A DNA stretch of 64,000 nucleotides from Hymenobacter radiodurans (lineage in GTDB: Bacteria > Bacteroidota > Bacteroidia > Cytophagales > Hymenobacteraceae), in assembly GCF_004355185.1 (NCBI RefSeq), contig NZ_CP037922.1, forward strand, positions 1,364,001-1,428,000, read 5' to 3'. Positions 18,506-27,328 of this stretch are shown in pieces. A program made the translations under genes and the position numbers. A model generated the notes under the pieces. That model was not told where the DNA came from and did no database searches. It was given only the letters and a program-made list of their open reading frames with translations. The stretch's first letter is position 1; the number at the start of each line of letters is the position of its first letter.

Positions 18506-19833
18506 ATGCGTCGCTACCTCTTTCTACTTCTGCTTGCCACTGCTTGCGTGCCCCTGGGTACGCCCATCACCGACCCTAATGCCGCCCGCTCGCCCGGCCA
18601 GCAAAGGCCCCCGAGTATTACGCCGACAAAACCCTGCGTTATCAAGACTTCATCTATAACCCCGATGTAAAGTCGGTGCAGTGCTACGTAGGCACGGGCC
18701 AGCCGACGGAAGTGTTTCAGCCGCCGGTAGCGCCGTTGCAGGGGCAAGGCTTTACGCTAGAGTTTGATTTGCTGGGCAGTAAGTCGGAGCGGCTGACGGC
18801 AAAGCTCGTGCACTGCGATGTGGACTGGAAGCCCTCCGTGCTCACCGATATGCAGTTTCTGAACGAGATAAACGAGTTTCTTATCACCGATTACCGCACT
18901 GGCGTCGGTACCAAAGTGCCTTACTACCACTACCGTTTGCGCGTGCCGCCGGTCAAAATCAGTGGTAATTACTTGCTGGTGGTGCAGAGTACGGGGCGCG
19001 TGCCGCTGCTTACGCGGCGGCTGATGGTATACCAAAACGACGTGGAAGTAGACCTGCGCCAGGGCATTCCGGTGGCAGGCGAGGAGCGCTACACCTTGCA
19101 GCAGGTTGACTTCGCCATTCGCTACGGCGCCATGAATCTGGTGAATCCGGCCCAGGAAGTGAAGGTGATTCTGCGCCAGAATTTTCGCTGGGATAACGCC
19201 AAAATCAATCTGCGGCCCACGTTCGTGCGTGATGCCGAGCGTCTGCTCCAATACCAGTATTTCAACTTCGAAAATGCCTTTCCGGGCCTCAGCGAGTTTC
19301 GCTTTTTTGACACCCGCTCCCTGCGCGTACTCGGTCAGGGCATGGCCAAACTAGACCCTGAAGCCAACCCCCGCGCTGTACTCCTGACGCTGGAAGGCAC
19401 CCGCAACGGCCAGGGCTACACCCAATATGAGGATATCAATGGCCAGCGCGTATTTGAGAACCGCGAGTACGGCAACGGCGACTCCAATGCCGACTACGCC
19501 AACGTGACGTTTGAGCTGAAAGCCGAACAGCCCGCACCCGGCCCGGTATACATCATTGGCGCCCTCACCGACTGGCAGTTTAAGGATGAGTTTAAGCTCA
19601 CCTACGATGCCGAGAATCAGATTTATCGCACCACGGCACTGCTCAAGCAAGGCTACTACAACTACTACTACGCCACCCAAACGCCTCAGGGCCCGAATAG
19701 TGTGCCGTGGGAAGGCAGTCACCAAGAAACCGAGAACCAATATGATCTGCTGGTGTACTACCGTCCGCCCGGCACCCGCGCCGACCTGCTGATCGGGTAC
19801 CAGACGATAACTGCCAATGCCCGCCGACCCTGA
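18506..19833 (+). CDS. DUF5103 / type IX secretion plug-like protein, frameshifted in this sequence
   Basis: A lipoprotein-like start (MRRYLFLLLLATACVPLG) is in one frame and the rest in the next frame. Adding one C to the run at 18608-18612 joins them as QQRPPEYYADKTLRYQDF, giving 442 residues. The body matches DUF5103: a beta-rich N-terminal part (QGFTLEFDLLGSKSERLTAKLVHCDVDW) and later VYIIGALTDWQFKDEFKLTYD. This family is the plug protein of the type IX secretion translocon, closing the SprA/Sov channel. The break is probably a sequence error, since the whole frame is otherwise intact. A terminator follows. Confidence 0.85.
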
Positions 19834-19850
19834 GCGAAACAGCGACGAAT

Positions 19851-19926
19851 AAAAAGCCCCCAGCCGCACACTAACGCTTTTTCTAAGCGACAGAAGATGC
19901 AAGTGCGCGGCTGGGGGGCTTTTTTG
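19851..19926 (+). terminator. Terminator with a long loop after the DUF5103 gene
   Basis: AAAAAGCCCCCAGCCGC and GCGGCTGGGGGGCTTTTTT pair across a loop of about 40 bases. The left arm has five C and the right arm six G. Confidence 0.75.
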
Positions 19927-19956
19927 CAGGAACCTGCTGAGCAGCACTCGCTCTAA

Positions 19957-20144
19957 AACTGGAGCTAGAAAACTAAGAGTCTAGTTCCCCTCCTCAGTTG
20001 AGGAGGGGTTAGGGGTGGTTGAAGACGTTAGAACAAGTCTAGAAGTAAATAACTAGAGTTAGTATCGTCCAACGATTAGCAACTACCCCTAACCCCTCCT
20101 CAACTGAGGAGGGGAACTAGACTCTTAGTTTTCTAGCTCCAGTT
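19957..20144. repeat. Long inverted repeat, 65-base arms, MITE-like
   Basis: Left arm 19957-20021 and right arm 20080-20144 are reverse complements with one mismatch; the spacer is 58 bases. Each arm itself contains the near-palindrome CCCCTCCTCA/TGAGGAGGGG next to TTAGGGGTGGTTG. Similar CCCCTCCTCA..TGAGGAGGGG repeats are scattered in many bacterial genomes. No open frame, so it would need a transposase elsewhere if mobile. Confidence 0.9.
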
Positions 20145-20321
20145 GCCTGTGTTGATTATACATAAGCTAATGCGCATAAGTGACCTTGAATGTCATCACA
20201 GGCAGCAGCAGGCAGAATTATGTAACTATTCGGCGACGTTGGCGTTGCAGGAACACTCCTAGTTTCCTGCTCCTTCCACGCCTCCAGACTAGTGCTGGGG
20301 GCTTTTTTGCCACCCACTCCA

Positions 20322-21802
20322 ATGAAAAGATCCTTCCTCTTCGCTAGCAATGCGGCATTTCTGCTGCTGTTGGCGGCCTGCACGACGAACCCCGTCACGG
20401 GCAAAAAGCAAGTCAGCCTGATGTCGGAAAGTCAGGAAGTAGCGCTAGGGCAGCAGTCCGACCCACAGGTGCTTGCCCAGTTTGGCTTGGTAGATAATCC
20501 AGCTTTACAGCGCTTTATTCAGGATAAAGGCCAAAAGATGGCTGCTGTATCGCACCGGCCAGAACTCAAATATGAGTTCAAGATTGTCGATTCGCCGGTT
20601 ATCAATGCCTTTGCCGTACCGGGTGGCTACGTGTACTTTACGCGGGGCATTATGGCTCATTTCAATAATGAGGCACAGTTTGCGGGTGTGCTGGGTCACG
20701 AAATCGGGCACATCACGGCTCGCCATTCAGCTCAGCAGCAAACCAAAGCCACCTTTGGGCAATTGCTCCTTATCGGCGGCATGATTGCCTCGCCCCAATT
20801 GGCTCAATATGGCGAGCAAGCCATGCAGGGCTTACAAGTGCTCTTCCTCAAATTCGGCCGCGACGACGAGCGCGAATCTGACCGCCTGGGCGTGGAGTAC
20901 TCCACCAAAATCGGCTACGACGCCAAGCAGATGGCCGATTTCTTCCTTACGCTTCAGCGCGAGCAGGATAAAGCAAGCGCCGCGGCTGGCGCCGAGCCCA
21001 TTCCCGATTTTCTCTCTTCCCACCCCAACCCCGAAGACCGCTACAACACGGTAAAGCAACTAGCGGCCGAGACCCAGCAGCAGGTCGGTACAACCAACCT
21101 GGCTGTTGGCCGCGACTCCTACCTGCGCATGATTGAGGGCTTGGTGTATGGCGAAGACCCCAAGCAGGGATTTGTGGAGAACAATACCTTTTACCATCCT
21201 GAGCTGAAGTTTCAATTCTCGGTTCCTACGGGCTGGAAGCACCAAAACTCCCCCCAGCAGTTTCAGATGGCCGCCCCCGATGGCAAAGCCCTGATGGTAC
21301 TGACGTTGGCCCCGGTGAGTCGTTGGAAGCGGCGGCCCAGCAGATGGTGCAGCAGTTCAAGTTACAGCCCGTTGAGTCGAAGCAGCTGACGGTGAACAGC
21401 TTCCCGGCTCTGGCTGTCGTGGCTGATCAGGTGGCTGAGCAACAGCAAGGCCAACCCCAACAGCAGCAGGGATCCGCTACGCGGGCGCTGATCTACCTTA
21501 TTCAGGATGGCAAAACCATCTATGCGATGATTGGCGCCAGCAGCGGCCCGGATTTTGCAACTTACTTCCCAACGTTCACCAGTTCGATGGAGAACTTTCG
21601 CCGCCTCACCGATGCCGACAAGCTTAACCGCCAGCCTGAACGCGTCCGGATAAAGTCGGTAACCAGCGCTACTACCTTGTCGCAGGCCCTGACCCGCTTT
21701 CAGGTACCCAACGACCGTCTGGAAGAAATGGCTATCCTGAATGGCATGCAGCTTACCGACCGCCTGACGGCCGGTCAACTCATCAAGATAGTAGCAAAAT
21801 AA
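20322..21802 (+). CDS. M48 family metalloprotease with LysM, frameshifted in this sequence
   Basis: Start at the ATG at 20322 (MKRSFLFASN; lipobox LLAAC). The zinc site is GHEIGHITARH with a downstream Glu in RDDERESDRLG. The frame breaks in the C run at 21310-21313; adding one C gives LTLAPGESLEAAAQQM, colinear with the paralogue downstream, and a 493-residue product. The C-terminus is LysM-like (TTLSQALTRFQVPNDRLEEMAILNG). M48 proteases of this type (BepA/LoiP-like) act in the periplasm on outer-membrane proteins. The gene is followed at about 95 bases by its paralogue. Confidence 0.87.
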
Positions 21803-21896
21803 AGTTTAGCAGTCCTTCCGTTTAGAGCGAAGAATGCCTGCTGGATTTTTACTTTCCTCCTCATTCTGGCGGCCACCTTACTCACTACTCTTCCTT

Positions 21897-23342
21897 ATGC
21901 AATCCACCCAATTTCGTCGTTTGAGTGCCGCCGCCTTGCTGACTGCACTCTTGCCCCTGACCAGTGCCAGCAGCCTGAACTCCGGCCCTACCAAAGCCGC
22001 CGCACCTGTGCAGGGCGCGCAGCCCGATCCGCAGATTATAGCGCAGTTTGGCCTGCTTGATAATGCCAAGCTACAGAGCTACATCGACAGCAAAGGCATG
22101 CAGATGGGCAAAATCTCCGACCGCCCCGCAGATGTTAAGGGCTTTACCGTCGTCGATTCGCCGGTTATCAACGCTTTTGCCACGCCCGATGGCCACGTGT
22201 ATTTCACCCGTGGTATTATGGCGCACTTCAATAATGAAGCGCAGTTTGCCGGCGTGCTAGGCCACGAAATCGGGCACATCACGGCTCGCCATGGCCAGAA
22301 GCAGCAAACGCGCTCTACCGTTGCCAATGGGGCTATTTTGTTGGGCTCCATATTCTCGCGGCGCATTGCCTCTATTGCGCAGCCCGCCGCGCAGGTGGTC
22401 GGGCTGGGCCTGCTTAAGTACGGCCGCGACGATGAAAACGAATCTGACCAGCTGGGCGTGAAATACTCCAGCAAAATTGGCTACGATCCGGCTTCCATGG
22501 CCGATTTCTTCCTGACGTTGCAGCGCACTGAGCAGAGCAGTGGCGCATCTCCCATCCCCACCTTTCTCTCATCGCACCCCAACTCCGCCGACCGGTATCA
22601 GAACGTAAAAAAGCTGGCTCAACAGGCCGAGCAGCAAGCCGGTCGTCAGCTAGCCGTCAACCGCGAGCAGTATCTGCGTCTCATCGAGGGCTTGCCTTAC
22701 GGCGAAGATCCACGCCAGGGCTACGTAGAATCCGGCACCTTTTACCACCCTGATTTAAAATTCAGCTTTCCCATTCCTTCGGGCTGGAAGTCGCAGAATT
22801 CGCCTTCGCAGTTTCAGATGGGCGAGCCCAATGGTAAGGCCGTCTTGGTGTTGTTGCCTGCCCCCGGCAACTCCCTCGATGCCGCCGCGGAAGCCTTGGT
22901 GAAGCAGCTCAGCTTGCAGTCGGCCCAGGCCCAGCGCACTACTATCAACAGCTTTCCCGCTATTGCCATCCAGGCCGACCAAGTGCAACAGGCGCAAAAC
23001 GGGCAGCAAGGCGTAAGCGCCCGCACGTTGTCTTACCTTATTCAGGATGGCCAGACCATCTATGCATTAGTCGGCCTCACATCGCCTGCCGATTTCAATA
23101 CGTATGCTCCCCAGTTTCAGCGTAGTGCCCAAGGTTTCGCCCGCCTCACCGACGCTAGCAAACTGAACCGTCAGTCGGAGAAAATCCGCATCAAAACGGC
23201 GGCTAAAGCTACCACGCTGGCCCAAGCGCTTGCCGCCAACGGTATTCCTACCGCGCGCCGCGAGGAACTCGCCGTGCTGAACGGCATGAAGCTGACCGAT
23301 CCGCTTAGCGCCGGGAGTTTGTATAAGGTGGTGGGAAAGTAA
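21897..23342 (+). CDS. M48 family metalloprotease with LysM (intact paralogue)
   Basis: 481 residues from the ATG at 21897 (MQSTQFRRLSAAALLTALLP), a signal peptide without a lipobox, unlike the upstream copy. The zinc motif GHEIGHITARHGQ and Glu in RDDENESDQLG are intact. Residues about 300-390 match the QLIEGLPYGEDPRQGY and FSFPIPSGWKSQNSPSQF pattern of the paralogue, and the end (TTLAQALAANGIPTARREELAVLNGM) is LysM-like. Probably periplasmic, while the first copy is membrane-anchored. The pair looks like a tandem duplication. Confidence 0.92.
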   Translation: MQSTQFRRLSAAALLTALLPLTSASSLNSGPTKAAAPVQGAQPDPQIIAQFGLLDNAKLQSYIDSKGMQMGKISDRPADVKGFTVVDSPVINAFATPDGHVYFTRGIMAHFNNEAQFAGVLGHEIGHITARHGQKQQTRSTVANGAILLGSIFSRRIASIAQPAAQVVGLGLLKYGRDDENESDQLGVKYSSKIGYDPASMADFFLTLQRTEQSSGASPIPTFLSSHPNSADRYQNVKKLAQQAEQQAGRQLAVNREQYLRLIEGLPYGEDPRQGYVESGTFYHPDLKFSFPIPSGWKSQNSPSQFQMGEPNGKAVLVLLPAPGNSLDAAAEALVKQLSLQSAQAQRTTINSFPAIAIQADQVQQAQNGQQGVSARTLSYLIQDGQTIYALVGLTSPADFNTYAPQFQRSAQGFARLTDASKLNRQSEKIRIKTAAKATTLAQALAANGIPTARREELAVLNGMKLTDPLSAGSLYKVVGK

Positions 23343-23357
23343 TCCCAGACTAAGGTT

Positions 23358-23405
23358 AACAAAACGAGAGAATATCACATTAGTGCATATTCTCTCTCGT
23401 TTTGT
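23358..23405. terminator. Bidirectional terminator hairpin between convergent genes
   Basis: ACAAAACGAGAGAATAT and ATATTCTCTCTCGTTTTGT pair with a two-base bulge. It overlaps the last codons of the leftward lipoprotein gene. Confidence 0.75.
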
Positions 23406-23892
23406 CTTCGGTAACATTTGATAAAATGAATTTCTTAACTTTTACTATATGATAGTATTTATTGTGAAACTTATCAATATTCACTATCCCTGCTAAGTGC
23501 ACGGTATCTACACGTTCTACTAGATCATCTTCTTCTTTAAAATAATTTTTCTCTTCGAGCGTCAGTTGAACAGCTGTTATATATTGACGTTTAGCGTGGT
23601 TTGATTCCTCAGCAATATAGAAAGAGTCGGAAGTAGAAACCCAGGCCGATTCAATAATGTCAAATTGATAAATATTAGGATTTACACGTCTTGCTATTGG
23701 TGCTTTAATATTATTCAGATTCTCCCATAGATTGAGAGTGTCATTAATTACACATGGAATAAAGTAATCAAAACTTCCATGATTGCGAGCACTGTCTAAT
23801 ACTAATATTCCATTCTCATGAATGTACTCCTTTCGCTGACTGCAATTTGAAAAGCAGATAGTTAGTGACAGGATTAAAATAAGTAGCTTCAT
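23380..23892 (-). CDS. Hypothetical lipoprotein, AT-rich
   Basis: 170 residues. MKLLILILSLTICFSNCSQ is a lipoprotein signal with cysteine near residue 17. The rest (ENGILVLDSARNHGSFDYFIPCVIND, then acidic LTLEEKNYFKEEDDLVE) matches no family I recognise. It is distinctly AT-rich, and its end lies inside the hairpin shared with the M48 gene. Confidence 0.7.
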   Translation of the reverse strand: MKLLILILSLTICFSNCSQRKEYIHENGILVLDSARNHGSFDYFIPCVINDTLNLWENLNNIKAPIARRVNPNIYQFDIIESAWVSTSDSFYIAEESNHAKRQYITAVQLTLEEKNYFKEEDDLVERVDTVHLAGIVNIDKFHNKYYHIVKVKKFILSNVTEDKTRENMH

Positions 23893-23916
23893 GATTGGCT
23901 TGGTTGAATAAAATTA

Positions 23917-23949
23917 AAACGCCCCGACCAAATAATGGCCGGGGCGTTT
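23917..23949 (-). terminator. Hairpin AAACGCCCCG...CGGGGCGTT
   Basis: AAACGCCCCGACC, loop AAATAAT, GGCCGGGGCGTTT. It lies downstream of the leftward PhnA-like gene, beyond the palindromic repeat, and upstream of the AT-rich lipoprotein. Confidence 0.7.
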
Positions 23950-23989
23950 AAGTTACAGAGCCGCCGAAGAAGTTGCAGCTTTTGTGTCT

Positions 23990-24081
23990 GTCATGCAGAG
24001 CGGCGCGAAGCATCTCGCTCGCGTCGTTATATTACTAATCCTGCGTCAGCACGCGAGATGGTTCGCTACGCTCTGTATGAC
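23990..24081. repeat. GTCATGCAGAGC-family palindromic repeat, diverged copy
   Basis: Arms 23990-24022 (GTCATGCAGAGCGGCGCGAA..) and 24049-24081 are imperfect reverse complements. Same family as the repeat at 11534. Confidence 0.85.
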
Positions 24082-24092
24082 GTTCTGAAGAA

Positions 24093-24302
24093 CTATGCCT
24101 TCTTCAAAAACTCAGTTTTCAGCACCATGGTGCTGCCGCCCGCGCGGCCTTCAATTTCCTGAGGGCTGTTGGTGAGGCGGATGTTTTTTACCATCGTGCC
24201 GCGCTTTAGCGTGAGCGACGAGCCTTTTACTTTCAAATCTTTAATGAGTGTAACGGAGTCGCCTTCGTTGAGTAGGGTGCCGTTACTGTCTTTTACGTCC
24301 AT
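24093..24302 (-). CDS. PhnA/YjdM-type small protein
   Basis: 69 residues: [20 protein letters not shown], then [20 protein letters not shown] and ending KTEFLKKA. This is the PhnA C-terminal domain (YjdM family) without the N-terminal zinc ribbon. Despite the name, a direct role in phosphonate use is not established. The start codon abuts the word AAAAAAGCCCCCC with no gap, so no ribosome-binding site can be present there; either the mRNA is leaderless or the G/C run belongs to a regulatory or attenuator element. Confidence 0.85.
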   Translation of the reverse strand: MDVKDSNGTLLNEGDSVTLIKDLKVKGSSLTLKRGTMVKNIRLTNSPQEIEGRAGGSTMVLKTEFLKKA

Positions 24303-24356
24303 GGGGGGCTTTTTTAAGGTTGTCGTGTGCGTGCGCTGGCTTGCCCTTCAACGATA

Positions 24357-24388
24357 GTGGTCCTACGACATTGGAGTCGTAGGACCAC
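24357..24388 (-). terminator. Hairpin downstream of ychF
   Basis: GTGGTCCTACGAC, loop ATTGGA, GTCGTAGGACCAC: a perfect 13-bp stem. No T-run follows on either strand, so termination strength is uncertain. A second weak stem (CAACGTCTG..CAGACGTTG) overlaps the ychF stop. Confidence 0.6.
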
Positions 24389-24421
24389 CGCAGGCATCCG
24401 CAACGTCTGGAAATCCGTGGA

Positions 24422-25518
24422 TCAGACGTTGAAACGGAAGTGCATGATGTCGCCATCCTGCACCACGTATTCCTTGCCTTCCACGGCCATCTTGCCAGCT
24501 TCTTTGATCTTGGCTTCTGTCTTATAGTTCTGATAATCAGGCAGCTTGATTACTTCGGCGCGGATAAAGCCTTTCTCGAAGTCGGAGTGGATGACGCCGG
24601 CAGCCTGGGGGCTTTGTCGCCGCGATGAATGGTCCAGGCACGTACTTCTTTTACGCCGGCGGTGAAGTAGGTAATCAGGTTCAGCAACTCGTAGCTAGCG
24701 CGAATGAGGCGGCTCAAACCGGACTCTTTCAGGCCATATTCACCCAAAAACATCTCCTTTTCCTCGGGGTCTTCCATCTCCGCAATCTGCGATTCGATGG
24801 CGGCCGAAATCGGCACTACCTCAGCGTTTTCGCTTTTCACGTACTCGCGTAGGGCGTCCAGGTGCTTGTTGCCGGTGCGAATAGCAGCTTCGTCCACGTT
24901 GGCCACGTAGATAACGGGCTTAATGGTGAGCAACTGCAAATCTTCTACAGCCTCCAACTCGTCGGCATCAGCCTGGAGGGAGCGGGCATTCTGACCGGCT
25001 TCCAGGTGCTCTTTGAAGCGTTGCAGGGCCGCTACTTCTTTCTTGGCTTTGGCATCGCCAGCTTTGGCTGAGCGCTCCGACTTAATCAGCTTCTTATCGA
25101 TGCCTTCTAAGTCTTTGAGCTGCAACTCCGTGTCGATAACTTCTTTGTCGAATACGGGATCAACGGAGCCGGCTACGTGCACGATGTTGGGGTCATCGAA
25201 GCAGCGGACAACGTGAATGATGGCGTCAACCTCGCGTATGTTGGCCAGGAACTTATTGCCCAAGCCTTCACCTTTGCTGGCGCCTTTTACGAGGCCGGCA
25301 ATGTCTACGAATTCAATAACCGTGGGCAGCACGCGCTCCGGGTTTACCAGCGCTTCGAGTATCTGAAGGCGCTCATCGGGCACGGTGATGATGCCTACGT
25401 TCGGCTCGATGGTGCAAAAAGGATAGTTGGCCGATTCGGCCTTGGCATTCGAGAGGGCGTTGAATAGCGTGGACTTACCCACGTTCGGCAAACCGACGAT
25501 TCCGCAGCGGAGACCCAT
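24422..25518 (-). CDS. ychF: Redox-regulated ATPase YchF, frameshifted in this sequence
   Basis: The N-terminal GTPase-like domain is complete: [14 protein letters not shown] (G1), [13 protein letters not shown] (G3) and NVDE in place of NKxD, the change that makes YchF prefer ATP. The frame breaks in the G run at 24607-24611 of the plus strand. Adding one base gives [19 protein letters not shown], and the C-terminal TGS domain continues to the TGA at 24422-24424, ending HFRFNV, for 365 residues, the usual family length. YchF is an ancient ribosome-associated ATPase. The break is probably an assembly error. Confidence 0.92.
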
Positions 25519-25583
25519 TCTTTGTAAGTTTTGAGGGATGAATAGTAAGGGTTGAACTGGCCTTGGGGGGCAAATTCGAGGGG

Positions 25584-25591
25584 CAAAGGTA
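25584..25591 (-). promoter_or_regulatory. Putative -7 promoter box TACCTTTG for ychF
   Basis: Read leftwards, TACCTTTG matches TAnnTTTG, 65 bases before the ychF ATG. A GCCCCCC word lies between the box and the gene (25565-25571). Confidence 0.55.
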
Positions 25592-25660
25592 CGGGTTGTT
25601 CACCGGGAAAGCACGGTGAGCCAACGATATGCGTACGAGGCCCCTTGCGGATAGCAAAAC

Positions 25661-25690
25661 GGCGCGCTTTGGCCGAAACCAAAGCGCGCC
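25661..25690 (-). terminator. Terminator hairpin after the DUF3276 gene
   Basis: GGCGCGCTTTGG and CCAAAGCGCGCC form a 12-bp stem with loop CCGAAA, followed leftwards by GTTTTGC. Confidence 0.75.
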
Positions 25691-25737
25691 GCGCGCTAAA
25701 TAAATAGAGAAGTAAAAGCTTGTTTCGCTAGGCTGGC

Positions 25738-26079
25738 TTAATAAGTAGTGTCGGTGGTGTTGCCGTTGTAGGGCTCGTCGTTGTAGGCGGGGCGGGGGCG
25801 GTCTAGCTCGGCTACCTCTTCCTCCGTCAATAACTCTTCGCGCACATAATCCACGGCATCTTGCAGGGCATCTACAAACTTGGCAAAATCTTCCTTGTAC
25901 AGGAAGATCTTGTGCTTCTCATACGAAAAGGTGTCGTCGTCGCGGAGCTTGCGCTTACTCTCGGTGATGGTGAGGTAATAGTCTTGGCCGCGCGTGGCTT
26001 TCACGTCGAAGAAGTACGTGCGTTTACCAGCTTTAATGCGCTGCGAATAAATTTCTTCCTGATCGTGACGGTCTTCCAC
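25738..26079 (-). CDS. DUF3276 / PUR-alpha-like nucleic-acid-binding protein
   Basis: 113 residues. The sequence IYSQRIKAGKRTYFFDVKATRGQDYYLTI is the bacterial PUR repeat (PF11680/DUF3276), a small fold that binds single-stranded DNA or RNA as a dimer; Borrelia BpuR is a known relative. An acidic, Tyr/Asn/Thr-rich tail (about 25 residues) follows. Single gene with its own terminator; regulatory targets are unknown. Confidence 0.88.
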   Translation of the reverse strand: MEDRHDQEEIYSQRIKAGKRTYFFDVKATRGQDYYLTITESKRKLRDDDTFSYEKHKIFLYKEDFAKFVDALQDAVDYVREELLTEEEVAELDRPRPAYNDEPYNGNTTDTTY

Positions 26080-26386
26080 GGTTCCTTCGGTAAAGTTTTC
26101 TTATTAAATAGTTGAATGGCCGACCAAAGTACTCTTCTCGAATGGGATATAAAAATTTAAATCTTAGGTTTTTGAATGAAAAAGCCCCCCAAAGTAGGAG
26201 CAGCTCGGCTGTGGGTGCGAGCAGCGGTAACCACCACTAGGGGCGATTCGCTACGTATCTTTACTCTGCTTCTTATAATCTGTACAAGAAATAACTGTTA
26301 GTAAAGGGACGTCATGCAGAGCGCAAGCGAAGCATTCCGCGTGTTTTCCTTAGGCAATCTCAAAAGCATTATATCCCTAATTGCAT
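26080..26386. other. Intergenic region with half repeat
   Basis: About 307 bases between divergent genes. It contains a single AAAAAGCCCCCC arm near 26172-26183 and a half copy of the GTCATGCAGAGC repeat at 26310-26345. The -7 boxes of the flanking genes are not clear. Confidence 0.5.
26310..26345 (+). repeat. Half copy of the GTCATGCAGAGC-family repeat
   Basis: ACGTCATGCAGAGCGCAAGC then GAAGCATTCCGCGTG resembles one arm of the copies at 11534 and 23990; the second arm is absent. Confidence 0.65.
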
Positions 26387-27301
26387 ATGGCTCAACCCCT
26401 TGATTTAGCTGCCGTCAGCTCGTTTGAGAATCTGGAGTTTCTGGCCCGTCAGCTGGTCGAGGGCTTTATTACGGGCTTGCACCAGTCGCCGTACCACGGC
26501 TTTTCGGTGGAGTTTTCGGAGCACAGGCTCTACAACCCCGGCGAAAGTACCCGCCACCTCGACTGGAAAGTGTTTGCCCGTACCGATAAGCTGTTTGTGA
26601 AGCGCTACGAGGAGGAAACCAACCTGCGCTGCCACTTGCTGCTCGATGTATCGCCAAGTATGTATTACCCAGCGCCGGGCAACGACAAGCTGCGCTTTTC
26701 TATTCTGTGCGCCGCCGCCCTTATTACTCTGCTCCAGAAGCAGCGCGATGCCGTGGGCTTGGTCACGTTTGCCGATCAGGTAGAATTACAAACACCGGTT
26801 CGCTCCACCAGCACCCACCGCCACACGCTGCTCCTGACACTGCAACAATTGCTGGAAAGGCCCCCCACGCGCCGCGTTACCGATGTAGCGCACGTTATCC
26901 ATCAGATTGCCCAGCAGATTCCTAAGCGCTCCTTGGTGGTGCTCTTTAGCGATATGCTGGGCCGTGCGCCGGAGGAGCAAACGACCATGTTGGCGGCTTT
27001 GCAACACCTGCGCCACCAGCATCATGAGGTATTGCTGTTTCACATCATGGACCGCGCCACGGAGTCGGAGTTTGCCTTTGCCGACCGTCCGTATCTGTTT
27101 GAGGACATCGAAACCGGAGAGCAAATCAAGCTTCAACCCAATCAGGTGCGCGACCAGTATCGCGCCGCCATGCAGCGCTACGAGCAGGAATTGGCCCTGC
27201 GCTGCGGACAGTACAAAATTGATTTCGTGCCGGTAGATATCCGGGAGCCGTTTGATAAGGCCCTCTATGCGTACTTGGTGAAGCGGGGAAAAGTGCGGTA
27301 A
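26387..27301 (+). CDS. DUF58 domain protein
   Basis: 304 residues from the ATG at 26387. The DUF58 signature is present: HGFSVEFSEHRLYNPGESTRHLDWKVFART (about 30-60, the block with GE-RxLDW) and a von Willebrand-like segment with LLLDVSPSMYY (about 88). DUF58 proteins usually pair with MoxR-type AAA ATPases that insert cofactors or remodel complexes; no MoxR gene is next to this copy. A single AAAAAAGCCCCCC word follows the stop. A second DUF58 gene lies at 42231-43133. Confidence 0.88.
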   Translation: MAQPLDLAAVSSFENLEFLARQLVEGFITGLHQSPYHGFSVEFSEHRLYNPGESTRHLDWKVFARTDKLFVKRYEEETNLRCHLLLDVSPSMYYPAPGNDKLRFSILCAAALITLLQKQRDAVGLVTFADQVELQTPVRSTSTHRHTLLLTLQQLLERPPTRRVTDVAHVIHQIAQQIPKRSLVVLFSDMLGRAPEEQTTMLAALQHLRHQHHEVLLFHIMDRATESEFAFADRPYLFEDIETGEQIKLQPNQVRDQYRAAMQRYEQELALRCGQYKIDFVPVDIREPFDKALYAYLVKRGKVR

Positions 27302-27328
27302 AAAAGCCCCCCAGCGGGAGAAATACGG

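Larger units (their letters stand above)
19834..20321. other. Intergenic region rich in inverted repeats
   Basis: Nearly 490 bases with no gene. It holds the DUF5103 terminator, the 188-base inverted repeat, a small hairpin GCAGGAA..TTTCCTGC near 20248-20271, and one GGGGGCTTTTTT arm about 20 bases before the M48 start. Confidence 0.7.

Noticed and set aside
23935..24162. Forward open frame across the second repeat copy
   Set aside because: Also a translated repeat, overlapping the PhnA-like gene.
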